The position numbers were made by a program, and so were the translations under genes. From the NCBI GenBank assembly GCA_019117065.1, contig DXAK01000008.1, positions 124,001-188,000 on the forward strand: DNA of 64,000 nucleotides, read 5' to 3'. The DNA is from Candidatus Mediterraneibacter pullicola (lineage in GTDB: Bacteria > Bacillota > Clostridia > Lachnospirales > Lachnospiraceae). The stretch's first letter is position 1; every line of letters begins with the position of its first letter. Shown here in pieces: positions 49,494 through 59,314 of the stretch. The notes beneath the pieces are model-generated. The model saw only the letters and a list, made by a program, of their open reading frames with translations. It was not told where the DNA came from and made no database searches.

Positions 49494-51590
49494 TTACGGC
49501 AGGACATCCAGACAGTACACATACCGGTATGCCATTCTCTTCCATTTGCCCATACTTTCTTTTGCCGTTTCCGCAAACACACTGAAAAGCTGGAGCGATC
49601 TCTCCCATTCTCTCCGCCTTTCTTCTGTGTCCGCAGGGCGGTCAAACATTCCGCGCATCACTTGATCATACAGCTGATCCCACTCCTCTGGCTGTATCTG
49701 TGGATAGCTGTTCTTTAAGATATCCAGCGTACTCTCAGACAGCCGGTTCTTGTTTTCTTTGTCTGTGAGAATACCTTTTTCAAGCTGTGCGGTACAAAGA
49801 ATGACATCGTACAGAGCAAGGATGCCCGATCCGTCCGCATGATATCTCAGTTTTTCCCGCAGCCTTTTCCTTCTGACCGACGCCTGAAGCGCCATAATTC
49901 CCACAAAAACCAATATGCCCGCCAAGATGAAACCACTGATCATAAGGCTCTCTCTTACGGCTCCTGCACCCCCACTCTCCCGCACACTGTCCAAAATCCC
50001 TCCGTTACTCTTAGGAACGACCCCCGATGCAGGGGGCGTATGTTCCATATCAAGCCACTTCCCCTGTTCTTCATCAAAGACCTGACACCATGCATGTCCC
50101 ATGCTTCCGTCTGCCACCGCCTCATATCTCCCGCCGCCTATGTCCCGGAACGCTGAGGGAGGGATGGCATATCCTTCGGCATACCTTGCCGAATATCCGC
50201 ACATTCGGTAGAAAAGCGTTGCAGTAGTCGCGAAATGGACGCAAAATCCTTTTTGATTTTCAAACAGAAAGTATTCCGGAAAATTCTGACCATCCGGCGT
50301 CGCACCCGGATCCGTATCGTAGACCGCCATAGAAGAAAGTGTCCTGTCGGTCTGTTCTGCCACCCGCTTTAAGGATGAGGTATCCCAATCTTCACAGAGC
50401 GCTTCCATGCGCGCAAGATCTGACGGATAATCGGTATAAACGCTCTTCTCCGAAGAGGTCAGCGACGCCTCTTCGGAAGCGCCCGCCTCGCTCTCTGTCC
50501 ACGAGTCATCTGTATATATGATCCCGTTCCTCAGAGGATAATACACGGTCTCTGTCGGTTTTTCGGGCAAAATGCAGACCACATCCATGGCCGCCTCGTC
50601 ATCTGGGACAAAGGAACTAACCGCCTTTAAGTCAGACATTGAACTTCCTGTCGCAAGAGCCTCCCCAAAACTCTCTCCCTCCTGTTCCATATCCGGCACT
50701 CCTGCAATATCTGAAGGTTCCTCCTCACCCATATCTTCTCCTTCTTCTAACTGCTCTGTCTCAGGCTGATCTTCCGACGTCCCGACGGCCTCTTCTCCTC
50801 CCTTATTCATCTCTTCAATGAACCGCTGTACCCCTCCGATCAGATCTGCGTGGATCCACGCTCTCGTGGACTGATAAAAACTGTTTTCCTCTTCCCGTCC
50901 TTCATCCAGATATTTTCCCAAAAAGACTGAGATTCCAGCCAAAAAAGCAAAAGTACACGCCACTGTGCAAAAAGCCTGCAGGGCATGAGGCACACGCCTT
51001 CTCTCCAAAAGAGCAGACCCGGACGCCATCGAGTCAGGACGCCCCGAAGCGAGAAATGCATAATACATCCCTCCCGCCCCAAATAGTAACCATGAAGCGG
51101 ACATGGATGGAAGAAATCCGGCCCATGCCGTTATGATAAACGGCACTGCCATCAGAAGTCCTGCCGCCAGCTTTCCTCTCCCGCTCTTTAGCACTAAGAC
51201 CCACAACCACAAAAGTGGCAGGGTCATAACTGCGGCGGCGATCCCGGCAGATTGTTCATCCGCCCCAGCGCCTGGAAGGAACACCGTTAGGACTGCCTCC
51301 CTTAAAAACCACAGGAACACTCCTGCCGCAGCAAAGAGAGGCACGGCTGCCCATTTTCCCATACGGCACAAGATGAATGCACACGTGGCAGAAAGAAGGA
51401 CAATCACTCCGTACAGCCACGCAGGAGATAACACAATCGGGAATACCGAAAGTATCCCCGCCCACCACGCACAAGCAAGGCACGCTGTAAAAAAGGCTGT
51501 GAGAAGCTCGCCCCATCCAAACATCCTCTTTTGGCGCCCTATTCTGCCCTTCTCCCGGCAAATCCGTATTCCCTTCTTCTTTCCCGCCAC
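49494..51590 (-). CDS. Membrane protein with extracellular transglutaminase-like domain
   Basis: A 698-residue protein. The N-terminal ~210 residues hold about seven TM helices. An acidic linker (EDQPETEQLEEGEDMGEEEP) leads to a transglutaminase-like domain with the catalytic triad in GFCVHFATTATLFYRMCGY (Cys), GSMGHAWCQVF (His) and KWLDMEHTPP (Asp). A further TM helix near residue 560 and a cytoplasmic DUF4129-like tail follow. This matches the TgpA/YebA type encoded with MoxR and DUF58 proteins. The protease- or crosslinking-like domain faces outward. Function in clostridia is unknown. Confidence 0.88.
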   Translation of the reverse strand: MAGKKKGIRICREKGRIGRQKRMFGWGELLTAFFTACLACAWWAGILSVFPIVLSPAWLYGVIVLLSATCAFILCRMGKWAAVPLFAAAGVFLWFLREAVLTVFLPGAGADEQSAGIAAAVMTLPLLWLWVLVLKSGRGKLAAGLLMAVPFIITAWAGFLPSMSASWLLFGAGGMYYAFLASGRPDSMASGSALLERRRVPHALQAFCTVACTFAFLAGISVFLGKYLDEGREEENSFYQSTRAWIHADLIGGVQRFIEEMNKGGEEAVGTSEDQPETEQLEEGEDMGEEEPSDIAGVPDMEQEGESFGEALATGSSMSDLKAVSSFVPDDEAAMDVVCILPEKPTETVYYPLRNGIIYTDDSWTESEAGASEEASLTSSEKSVYTDYPSDLARMEALCEDWDTSSLKRVAEQTDRTLSSMAVYDTDPGATPDGQNFPEYFLFENQKGFCVHFATTATLFYRMCGYSARYAEGYAIPPSAFRDIGGGRYEAVADGSMGHAWCQVFDEEQGKWLDMEHTPPASGVVPKSNGGILDSVRESGGAGAVRESLMISGFILAGILVFVGIMALQASVRRKRLREKLRYHADGSGILALYDVILCTAQLEKGILTDKENKNRLSESTLDILKNSYPQIQPEEWDQLYDQVMRGMFDRPADTEERRREWERSLQLFSVFAETAKESMGKWKRMAYRYVYCLDVLP

Positions 51591-51609
51591 CAGCCGTCAC
51601 CTCTTTTTT

Positions 51610-52665
51610 TCACAGGCGGAGGAACTCTTGCATCTCTCCGTCTTTCCAGATATTCCCCTCTCCGTCTATAGTCACAATACTGCTGAACTCTCGCCCGCGG
51701 AAGGTATCCTCACGGCATGCTTCTCTTTTCTCTACGTCCCTGCACGGTTTCATCTCCATCAGCTTCCAAATCATACTGCAGGCGCTCTCCTCATCTCTTA
51801 CTCTGCATGTCAGGATCCTCTCATTCTCCTCCTCATACCACGCCGCCATATGAACACATTTTTCCTCTGCCAGCGTAACAGAGAGGGAGGCTGCCTTCTC
51901 GATCATTGCTGAGAATCCTTTTCCCGTAACTTTTCCCTCCCTCACATCAAACCAGAGGAGGACGGCACACCCGAGAGGGAACCCTCTCTCCTTGACCATG
52001 AGCGTCTCCTCTTTGGCGCTCAGTTTCCAGTGGATATCTTTCAGCGGATCCTCAACCCGGTACTCCCTCACCTGATAAAGTTCGGAGGGATCGTCTCCTT
52101 TCCTATCCTGAGAGTATTCCTCGGCCTCAGACTGAAATTCTCTCGTCCTTCTCGTGATCTCCACCGGTATAGGCTCGAATCCCGGCATCACTCTAACAGA
52201 CGCGGCTTTGTTTTCTTTCCGTTTCACACAGAAAATTCCAAGGAAATCGTAGAGCCGTACATATTCCAGACACACCTTGGTATTGCCGCACTCTTCCGTC
52301 TCAAACACACACCAAACTGTCTCTTCCTCTCCGGCCGGCACAGTTTTCGCAAAACGTTTCTTATCTCCTTTGCTATCGTAGAAATTCCGCACGGATACAC
52401 AGGCCTCACAGCGTACCGACATTAGGAGCATCTGATTCTTTAATGTTATTCCTGCCCGGATCTGCTTTCTCTTTTCCCCCATTGGGGGAACTCTCCCAAG
52501 ATCCGCCGTAATCTTCTTTCTAACACCTAGAAGATAAAAGAAAGACACTGGAAAATACAGAAGGAGAAACACAAGGATTCCCGAGATCACAGTCTCGTCG
52601 TACATAAAGTACAAATATACTGCTACCGCCACCACGGTGGCATATCCTACAAGCCTTGGTATCAT
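51610..52665 (-). CDS. DUF58 domain protein
   Basis: A 351-residue protein with two N-terminal TM helices and the DUF58 core: YRVEDPLKDIHWKLSAKEE is the family signature. The following segment (GCAVLLWFDVREGKV) resembles the start of a von Willebrand A domain but lacks a clean MIDAS motif. In the MoxR-DUF58-transglutaminase module it is thought to be a client of the MoxR ATPase. It lies 19 bp upstream of the transglutaminase gene. Confidence 0.9.
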   Translation of the reverse strand: MIPRLVGYATVVAVAVYLYFMYDETVISGILVFLLLYFPVSFFYLLGVRKKITADLGRVPPMGEKRKQIRAGITLKNQMLLMSVRCEACVSVRNFYDSKGDKKRFAKTVPAGEEETVWCVFETEECGNTKVCLEYVRLYDFLGIFCVKRKENKAASVRVMPGFEPIPVEITRRTREFQSEAEEYSQDRKGDDPSELYQVREYRVEDPLKDIHWKLSAKEETLMVKERGFPLGCAVLLWFDVREGKVTGKGFSAMIEKAASLSVTLAEEKCVHMAAWYEEENERILTCRVRDEESACSMIWKLMEMKPCRDVEKREACREDTFRGREFSSIVTIDGEGNIWKDGEMQEFLRL

Positions 52666-52745
52666 CGTCTTCCCCCCCTGACCTTATACGTGCTTTTGCA
52701 CTGTATCACTGACGCTGTGCCATTGCTACCGTATCAACACTGGCA

Positions 52746-53708
52746 TCACCGCCTGGTTTTCAGCTCCGGCCCCGGGACGCTCTCCAGCACCTGGCGGATC
52801 AGTTCCTGTACATGGATATGCCCGATCTTCGCTTTCATATTCAGAAGGATCCTGTGCCTCGCCACGCAGGGAAACATTTCCTGCACATCCGATGGAATCA
52901 CATATGTCCTTCCCTTCATCCACGCGCACGCTTTTGCCATGGCAGTCAGAGCAAGCGTTCCACGCGGGCTGATTCCAAGTTCTGTCCATTCGTTCTCCCT
53001 TGTGCTCTTCGCTAGCTCCGCAATATAACGACACACTCTTTCATGCACAAATACCTCGGACACCTCTGCCCTCATAGCAAGAAGCGCATCCGCGTCCAGT
53101 ACGGGGACGGTATCTTCATATGTCCTCCCGTGTGTTCCACCCCGGTTCAGAATCTCCATCTCCTCTTCCACCGTAGGATATCCCATGCTTACGCAGATCA
53201 TGAAACGGTCAAGCTGGGATTCGGGAAGGAGCTGGGTCCCCGCTGAGCCGGCAGGGTTCTCTGTGGCAATAACGATGAACGGCTCCCCTGTTCTGTGGGT
53301 CATTCCATCCACAGTCACTTGATGTTCCTCCATTACTTCCAGAAGCGCGGACTGTGTTTTCGGAGAAGTACGGTTGATCTCATCAGCCAAGAGCAGATTG
53401 CAGATGACCGCGCCGGGCTGGTATACAAATCTTCCCGTTTCTTTCTGATAGATGGTAAAACCCGTCAGATCAGCAGGAAGCACATCCGGGGTAAACTGTA
53501 CACGGTTTACCTTAAGCCCCATGGCCTTAGAAAAGGCAAGGGCCATTGTCGTTTTTCCTGTCCCGGGAATATCCTCAATCAGAACATGCCCTCCTGCCAA
53601 GATCGCAGTCATGATCTTGGCCAAAGTATCCCGTTTCCCGACCACCGCCCGTTCCACTTCGGCAATTACGCTCTGCGCGGCCTGTCCGCTGTATCCGTTC
53701 TCTCTCAT
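52746..53708 (-). CDS. MoxR-type AAA+ ATPase
   Basis: A 320-residue ATPase: Walker A IPGTGKTTMALAF, Walker B LLADEINRTSPKTQSALLEV, sensor 1 FIVIATENPAGSAGTQ and arginine-finger region ESQLDRFMICVSMGYP. MoxR ATPases act as chaperones for maturing von Willebrand-type or enzyme partners; here the DUF58 protein is encoded next. Start: ATG ending at 53708 with GGAGGATAC upstream. First gene of the three-gene operon. Confidence 0.94.
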   Translation of the reverse strand: MRENGYSGQAAQSVIAEVERAVVGKRDTLAKIMTAILAGGHVLIEDIPGTGKTTMALAFSKAMGLKVNRVQFTPDVLPADLTGFTIYQKETGRFVYQPGAVICNLLLADEINRTSPKTQSALLEVMEEHQVTVDGMTHRTGEPFIVIATENPAGSAGTQLLPESQLDRFMICVSMGYPTVEEEMEILNRGGTHGRTYEDTVPVLDADALLAMRAEVSEVFVHERVCRYIAELAKSTRENEWTELGISPRGTLALTAMAKACAWMKGRTYVIPSDVQEMFPCVARHRILLNMKAKIGHIHVQELIRQVLESVPGPELKTRR

Positions 53709-53761
53709 GGGGTATCCTCCCTCCGGTTCCGTGTATCTTTCTACCGCCAGTGTACCACACT

Positions 53762-55405
53762 TTACCGGCGGGCTACAAGGATAACCACCTCAAAGGGCTT
53801 CAGTTCTTCTCCCAGCTTTCCCGCATAATTATGGATCAAGACTCCGGCGCTCCCCCACTGCCTAAGAAGAGGGCAACTCACTGTCTCTTCCGTAAAGTTT
53901 GCGCACACAAGCATCTGAGTATCTTTATCCGTACGGGTGTATGCAAAAATATGCTCATCTTCCGGAAGGAGAAGCTCGAACTTTCCGTCTACAAATACAG
54001 GATACTCTTTCCTGAGCCGGATCAGACTGCGGTAAAACTGATACACTGAGTCCGGATCTTTCCTTTCCTCCTCCACGTTGATCTCAGCATAATTTGGATT
54101 GACTGCGATCCAAGGCGTGCCCTTCGTAAATCCGGCGTTTGGCTCTTTGCTCCACTGCATGGGCGTACGGGCATTATCGCGGCTCTTTGCATAGATAGAG
54201 CGCATCACGTCAGCCTTAGCATATCCTGCCTCGATCCGCTCATAATACATATTCGTCGTCTCCACATCCCGGTACTTAGAAATATCAGAAAACTTCACAT
54301 TGGTCATGCCGAGTTCCTCCCCCTGATAGATATAGGGCGTTCCCTGCATCCCGTGAAGCACCGCTGCCAGCATCTTTGCTGATTCCACACGGTACCTTCC
54401 ATCGTTTCCCCATCGGGACACAATGCGGGGCAAGTCATGATTGTTCCAGAACAGACTGTTCCATCCCTTCTGAAACAATGCATCCTGCCACCTTGCGAGA
54501 CATTTTTTTAACTGTACAAACGGTAAGGGCGCAAGATCCCATTTCTCCTTTCCATCCTGTTGATCTAGCATCATATGTTCAAACTGGAATACCATGGAAA
54601 ATTCGCTGCCGTCGGGAGCGCTGTATTTTTTTGCAATCTCCGTGGTTGCTCCCCACGCTTCTCCAACCGTGATTAGATTGCCCTTCTGAAATGTCTCCTT
54701 GCTTAACTCTCTTAGGAATTCATGAAGCCGTGGACCGTTGTTGGTGATACCCCTGTCGGGCTCCTTCGCGATCTGGTCAATCACATCCAGGCGGAACCCG
54801 CCCACGCCCCTGTCCATCCACCAGAGGATCATGTCATAGATCTCCCGCCGCACTTTAGGATTCTCCCAGTTCAAATCCGGCTGCTCTGGGGCAAACTGAT
54901 GAAAATAATACTGTCCCAGCTCAGGCACCCACTCCCACGCAGAGCCGCCGAACACAGCCTTCATATCGTTCGGGTACACACCTTCCTCCCCATCACGCCA
55001 CACATAGTAATCGTGATAAGGATTATCCTTTCCTTTCTTCGCCTCCTCAAACCAGCGGTGTTCATCGGATGTATGGTTCAGCACCAAATCCATGATGATA
55101 CGGATCCCCCGCTTCCCTGACTCAGCGATCAACTCATCCATATCTGAAAGAGTTCCGAACATGGGGTCAATATCCTGATAATCCGAAATGTCATATCCAT
55201 TGTCATTCTGGGGGGAACAATACATCGGAGATATCCACACCGCATCCACGCCAAGCTCCTTAAGATAGTCAAGCCTGCTGATGATGCCGCGGATATCTCC
55301 CACTCCGTCCCCATCTGAATCCTGAAAGCTCTTCGGATATATCTGATAAACAACTGCATTCTTCCACCACAGGTGCTTCTGATTCTGTGCTATATTCTCT
55401 GTCAT
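53762..55405 (-). CDS. GH13 alpha-glucosidase / oligo-1,6-glucosidase
   Basis: A 547-residue GH13_31-type enzyme hydrolysing short alpha-glucans in the cytoplasm. Catalytic regions are intact: MDLVLNHTSDEHRWF, GGFRLDVIDQIAKEP (nucleophile Asp), ITVGEAWGA (acid/base Glu) and WNNHDLPRIVSRWG (transition-state Asp). The sequence DVIDQI after region II is typical of alpha-1,6-active members. It is the last gene of the maltodextrin operon, 3 bp behind the neopullulanase-like gene. Confidence 0.93.
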   Translation of the reverse strand: MTENIAQNQKHLWWKNAVVYQIYPKSFQDSDGDGVGDIRGIISRLDYLKELGVDAVWISPMYCSPQNDNGYDISDYQDIDPMFGTLSDMDELIAESGKRGIRIIMDLVLNHTSDEHRWFEEAKKGKDNPYHDYYVWRDGEEGVYPNDMKAVFGGSAWEWVPELGQYYFHQFAPEQPDLNWENPKVRREIYDMILWWMDRGVGGFRLDVIDQIAKEPDRGITNNGPRLHEFLRELSKETFQKGNLITVGEAWGATTEIAKKYSAPDGSEFSMVFQFEHMMLDQQDGKEKWDLAPLPFVQLKKCLARWQDALFQKGWNSLFWNNHDLPRIVSRWGNDGRYRVESAKMLAAVLHGMQGTPYIYQGEELGMTNVKFSDISKYRDVETTNMYYERIEAGYAKADVMRSIYAKSRDNARTPMQWSKEPNAGFTKGTPWIAVNPNYAEINVEEERKDPDSVYQFYRSLIRLRKEYPVFVDGKFELLLPEDEHIFAYTRTDKDTQMLVCANFTEETVSCPLLRQWGSAGVLIHNYAGKLGEELKPFEVVILVARR

Positions 55406-55408
55406 TGC

Positions 55409-57163
55409 CTATGTGATCCTCCTTATCAATGTCCCTTTAGGCAGGAGCGTCCCGCCCTCAAATCTCCGCGAAAAGAGTATTTCCCCTCTTTCGCCGGCAT
55501 GTACCGGTTCTTCCGAGCAATTTAAAACAACCTCAATCTTGTGCTGGCGTTCGTCCAGTTTGATGTAATGCACGCACCGCTTGTTCCCATACTCATTAAG
55601 GAAATGGAAATGCAAGCTGCGAAATGTCTTCTCTGTCTTACGCAGACGGATCAGCGTCTGCATTTGCCGGATGCGGTCTTCATATTTTCCCGAATCAATC
55701 TCATTCCACGGCATACACCTGCGGCAGTCCGGGTCAAATCCACCCTCCATGGCGATCTCTGTGCCATAATAGATGCATGGGCTTCCCGGCAGGGTAAAGA
55801 GAACCGCAAGCTGCTGATAAAAAATATCCAGATCATGAAAACGGTTCATCAACCGCTCTGTGTCGTGGGAATCCAGAAGATTAAACAGGACGTTGTTACT
55901 CTGCTGCATGTACATCGTATAGCAGCGGTTCACCATGCGTTCAAATTCCTCCCGGTCCGCTAAGCTGTCCAAAAAGAAATCATGGATCCCGCTCATGAGC
56001 GGATAATTCATAACTGAATCATACTCGTCCCCCGCAAGCCACTGGATGGCGTCATGCCAGATCTCTCCCAGCAGATAGATGTCCGGCTTGATCTTCTTTA
56101 GATGACGCCTCATCCGCTTCAGAAAATAATGGGACACTTCATTTCCCACGTCAAAACGGATGCCGTCGATATCATATTTCCGAATCCATTCCTCACACAC
56201 GCCGCAGAAATAGCGTATGACCTCCTCATTGTTCGTGTTGAGCTTTGGCATCCAGTCCGCAAACGCAAAGGAATAGAATCTCCCATCCCTCGTATTTTCA
56301 TGTCTGCGGATATCCGTCCAGTCCTGAACCATGAACCAGTCCGCGTATTGAGATTCCCGGCCTTTTTCCTGCACATCCAGCCAAGGGGCAAACTTCCGCC
56401 CACAGTGATTAAACACCGCATCCACCATTACCCGTATACCTCTGCCGTGGGCCTCCATAACGAGTCTTTTCATCGTCTCATCATCCCCAAAAGCTGGATC
56501 AATCTTCGTATAGTCCTTTGTATCATACTTGTGATTGGTCTCTGCCTCCATAATCGGATTCAGATAGATCCCTGTGACTCCCAGCTTTTCCAGATATGGA
56601 AGCCTTTGCCGGATCCCTTCCAGATCCCCGCCGTATTTCTCCGTCCTCTTCACAGGGCCTGTCTGCCATGGCAGCACGTCCTCCCCGTCATTGTCCACAC
56701 GTCCGTTACAGAAACGGTCCGGAAAAATCTGATACCATACCGTATCGTTCACCCATACCGGAGTCCTGTTCACATCCGCAGGGTTCATCCACGGCACAAT
56801 GAAATATTGCAGAAGACGCCCTTCCATATTGACCTGCTCTTCCGTCAGGAATCCATCTTCAAAATAATACCATACTTCGCTGTCCGTGCGCAGTTCAAAA
56901 TAATATTTGCACCGCTTATACGGCGGCACAAGGGTCGTTGTCCACCAGATCTGATGGGAGAGCCGTTTCTTGTAAACGATCTCCTCCCGTGTGCCGTTCC
57001 ATTTCTCATTTCCTCCGAGTATTCCCGCGTCATAGGGATCCCCGTGGATGATAAACACCTGTTTTACATCATAGCCCGTCTTTAAGTTGACAACCAGCTC
57101 TTTGTCATTGAGAGCATAACTCATCTGCTCTGATGTCTTGTGATATACTCCTGTAAATTCCAT
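55409..57163 (-). CDS. GH13 neopullulanase/cyclomaltodextrinase-like enzyme
   Basis: A 584-residue GH13_20-type enzyme. An N-terminal CBM34-like domain (residues ~1-120: YHKTSEQMSYALNDKELVV) precedes the barrel with VMVDAVFNHCGR, DGIRFDVGNEVSHYF (nucleophile Asp), YLLGEIWHDAI (Glu) and LLDSHDTERLM. Such enzymes act on cyclodextrins, pullulan and maltodextrins. No signal peptide, so it is cytoplasmic and works on imported oligosaccharides. An internal promoter precedes it at the end of the debranching-enzyme gene. Confidence 0.92.
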   Translation of the reverse strand: MEFTGVYHKTSEQMSYALNDKELVVNLKTGYDVKQVFIIHGDPYDAGILGGNEKWNGTREEIVYKKRLSHQIWWTTTLVPPYKRCKYYFELRTDSEVWYYFEDGFLTEEQVNMEGRLLQYFIVPWMNPADVNRTPVWVNDTVWYQIFPDRFCNGRVDNDGEDVLPWQTGPVKRTEKYGGDLEGIRQRLPYLEKLGVTGIYLNPIMEAETNHKYDTKDYTKIDPAFGDDETMKRLVMEAHGRGIRVMVDAVFNHCGRKFAPWLDVQEKGRESQYADWFMVQDWTDIRRHENTRDGRFYSFAFADWMPKLNTNNEEVIRYFCGVCEEWIRKYDIDGIRFDVGNEVSHYFLKRMRRHLKKIKPDIYLLGEIWHDAIQWLAGDEYDSVMNYPLMSGIHDFFLDSLADREEFERMVNRCYTMYMQQSNNVLFNLLDSHDTERLMNRFHDLDIFYQQLAVLFTLPGSPCIYYGTEIAMEGGFDPDCRRCMPWNEIDSGKYEDRIRQMQTLIRLRKTEKTFRSLHFHFLNEYGNKRCVHYIKLDERQHKIEVVLNCSEEPVHAGERGEILFSRRFEGGTLLPKGTLIRRIT

Positions 57164-57189
57164 GCCTGCTCTCCTTTCATCCTGTCTCT

Positions 57190-57209
57190 CCAGTATTATC
57201 CAGTATTAT
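57190..57209. repeat. 10-bp tandem repeat in an intergenic promoter
   Basis: CCAGTATTAT occurs twice in direct succession. On the minus strand the two units each provide a TAATAC(T)-like -10 sequence. Confidence 0.6.
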
Positions 57210-57221
57210 ATAGATTGTCAA
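57193..57221 (-). promoter_or_regulatory. Internal promoter before the neopullulanase-like gene
   Basis: On the minus strand consensus TTGACA (57221-57216) and TAATAC (57198-57193) are 17 bases apart. The TTGACA overlaps the stop codon of the debranching-enzyme gene. Confidence 0.6.
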
Positions 57222-59314
57222 TCTCTTTCCAGAGCTTCATAGACTCTCAATATCTCTCCTACGCTCCACGCCTGCGCGAAACATCCCTTCGACGAAACTG
57301 GATTCTCTCCATCATAGATCTCCGGAAGCTGCCCGATACAGCCTTCCCGCATGGCGCTCTCCATCACTTCCAGCTGTCCTTTTACACGCTGCTTCGCCTT
57401 CGGGCTGCAGCCATTCACTTTCAGATATGCCAGATAATATGCTCCTAGCGGGTATGTCCAGACTGTTCCCTGATGATAAGCAAGATCCCTCTGGATCATC
57501 TCTCCGCCATAAAACGGCTGGAACTCCCGGTCATCCGATGAAAGCGTGCGCAGCCCATAAGGTGTATACAGCTTCTCAAACACCGTATCCACCACCTGCC
57601 TTTCCCGCTTTTCATCTAGCATAGCAAAAGGCATGGACACCGCCCAAATCTGATTGCAACGGATCTGCGTATCTGCCTCTGTTCCAGAAATCACATCCTT
57701 GAGGCAGTGTTTATCTTCCATCCAGAACTGTTCCGTAAAAGACTCTTTAACCTTCTCCGCCAGCGCATCGTATCCCTTTCCCCCATCGGAGGCTTTTACG
57801 CCCGAAAGCCGCGCAAATTCTCCCATAATTCTCAGCGCATTATACCAATACGCATTGATCTCTACCGGTTTTCCATGGCGCGGGGTAGGCAGAATCTCTC
57901 CCACTCTCACATCCATCCATGTCACCTGATCCAGACCACTCCCTGCGCTGATCAAACCATCATCATCCATATGAACCCCATAGTCTGTCCCCTCTTTATA
58001 TGCATGAATGATCCTTTCCATAACAGAATACATCTCTTTTACAAAAGATGCCTTTCTCGATGCCTTATAGTATAGCCAGACACAGTTGATAAACAGAAGT
58101 GACGCGTCCGCGGTGTTGTACATAGGTTCGCTCTTCCCTTCTGGAAATAAATTCGGAAGGAGCCCGTTTCTCTCATACCGGGCAAATGTACGAAGGATGG
58201 ATTCCGCCTCCTCATATCTGCGGGTAGAAATGCACACGCCCGGCAGGGCAATCATTGTATCTCTCCCCCAGTCCTCAAAGAACGGATATCCCGCAAGGAT
58301 TGTCTTTCCCCCGGTGGATTCTCTCAAAGAGAGAAACTGATCCGCACTTTTTACGAGAGTCCGGGCATTCTCATCCTGAATCCCCGACAGGTGTTCCAGC
58401 CCTTCCCGGTAGTCCTCCTGTCCCTCTACGATATCCTGTACCATGCGCTGTATGTCGCTTCCGCTTACACTATCCCATGTGGCGGATCTTTCCTGTCCCG
58501 CTGTCCGGACATCCTCTTTCCCTTCTTCCATTGTGTATATGATGGAAAGAGTTTCCTCGCATCCGCTCTTCACAGACAATTCTATCTGGTGGCAAGCCTT
58601 TGCCATTCCGCGCTCTCTCCTGCCATCGCAGGCATCGTAAGCATAATAGTATTTCTGCGCGGTCTCCGGCATCCCCGTGATCCTGCCGTCGGTCATTACA
58701 AAGAGAGACAGCCCGTTGCTCGTAACACGGCAGACAGCGCTGCCTTTTTCTCCAGCAAGCTTTTCTTCCCTTTTGTCTGGAACACTCTTTTTTTCATCCT
58801 CGCAGATCTTCAGGGAAAAATGCTGTTCCTCCTTTGGTTCGCTTCCTTTCGGCGCAAACTGATAGAACGGCGTCACAGTAAACCTAACATTCTTCCGGGT
58901 TCGGTTGGTAATCCGGTAACAGAGCGCGGCTGTATTTTCTCCCTGCTTTAGCGCCGCCTCCTTTCTAATCTCCACACCATTTACGTGAAAATTCCAGACC
59001 GGGATATCCTTGAAAGAAAACTCTGACAGCCAGCGCCATCCTTCCTCCCTGTAGCCATCTGCGTATTCCTGAGACGAGATCGCGTAGTCTCTCCCATTGA
59101 TCTCCACTGTCTCTGCAAGGCGGTGAACCATGTTGTAACGATTGTTCGGCGCTTTGACGCACGCCATGAGGAAAGCATGATCGTTTCGCGCCGCGGATCC
59201 GATCATGGTCATGGAGGAAAATCCCCCAAGTCCATTGGTCATTAGATAGCAGTTCTCCTGTCCTCTCTCAAATGTCTTCCAATCCTGTTTTCCATAGACC
59301 CATCTCCTGCTCAT
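57218..59314 (-). CDS. Glycogen debranching enzyme (amylo-alpha-1,6-glucosidase, GH133-like)
   Basis: A 698-residue enzyme: an N-terminal beta-sandwich glucanotransferase-like/GDE_N domain (CYLMTNGLGGFSSMTMIG) and a C-terminal (alpha/alpha)6 GDE_C barrel with FEDWGRDTMIALPG, SGLDQVTWMDVRVG and PVEINAYWYNALRIM, the usual catalytic stretches. It removes alpha-1,6-linked glucose stubs. Start: ATG ending at 59314, which overlaps the TGA of the pullulanase gene as ATGA, with GGAGGAAAC upstream. The frame is open 35 codons further, inside the pullulanase gene. Confidence 0.92.
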   Translation of the reverse strand: MSRRWVYGKQDWKTFERGQENCYLMTNGLGGFSSMTMIGSAARNDHAFLMACVKAPNNRYNMVHRLAETVEINGRDYAISSQEYADGYREEGWRWLSEFSFKDIPVWNFHVNGVEIRKEAALKQGENTAALCYRITNRTRKNVRFTVTPFYQFAPKGSEPKEEQHFSLKICEDEKKSVPDKREEKLAGEKGSAVCRVTSNGLSLFVMTDGRITGMPETAQKYYYAYDACDGRRERGMAKACHQIELSVKSGCEETLSIIYTMEEGKEDVRTAGQERSATWDSVSGSDIQRMVQDIVEGQEDYREGLEHLSGIQDENARTLVKSADQFLSLRESTGGKTILAGYPFFEDWGRDTMIALPGVCISTRRYEEAESILRTFARYERNGLLPNLFPEGKSEPMYNTADASLLFINCVWLYYKASRKASFVKEMYSVMERIIHAYKEGTDYGVHMDDDGLISAGSGLDQVTWMDVRVGEILPTPRHGKPVEINAYWYNALRIMGEFARLSGVKASDGGKGYDALAEKVKESFTEQFWMEDKHCLKDVISGTEADTQIRCNQIWAVSMPFAMLDEKRERQVVDTVFEKLYTPYGLRTLSSDDREFQPFYGGEMIQRDLAYHQGTVWTYPLGAYYLAYLKVNGCSPKAKQRVKGQLEVMESAMREGCIGQLPEIYDGENPVSSKGCFAQAWSVGEILRVYEALERD

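Noticed and set aside
56102..57085. 327-codon plus-strand frame within the neopullulanase-like gene
   Set aside because: It is antisense to an enzyme with all GH13 catalytic motifs.
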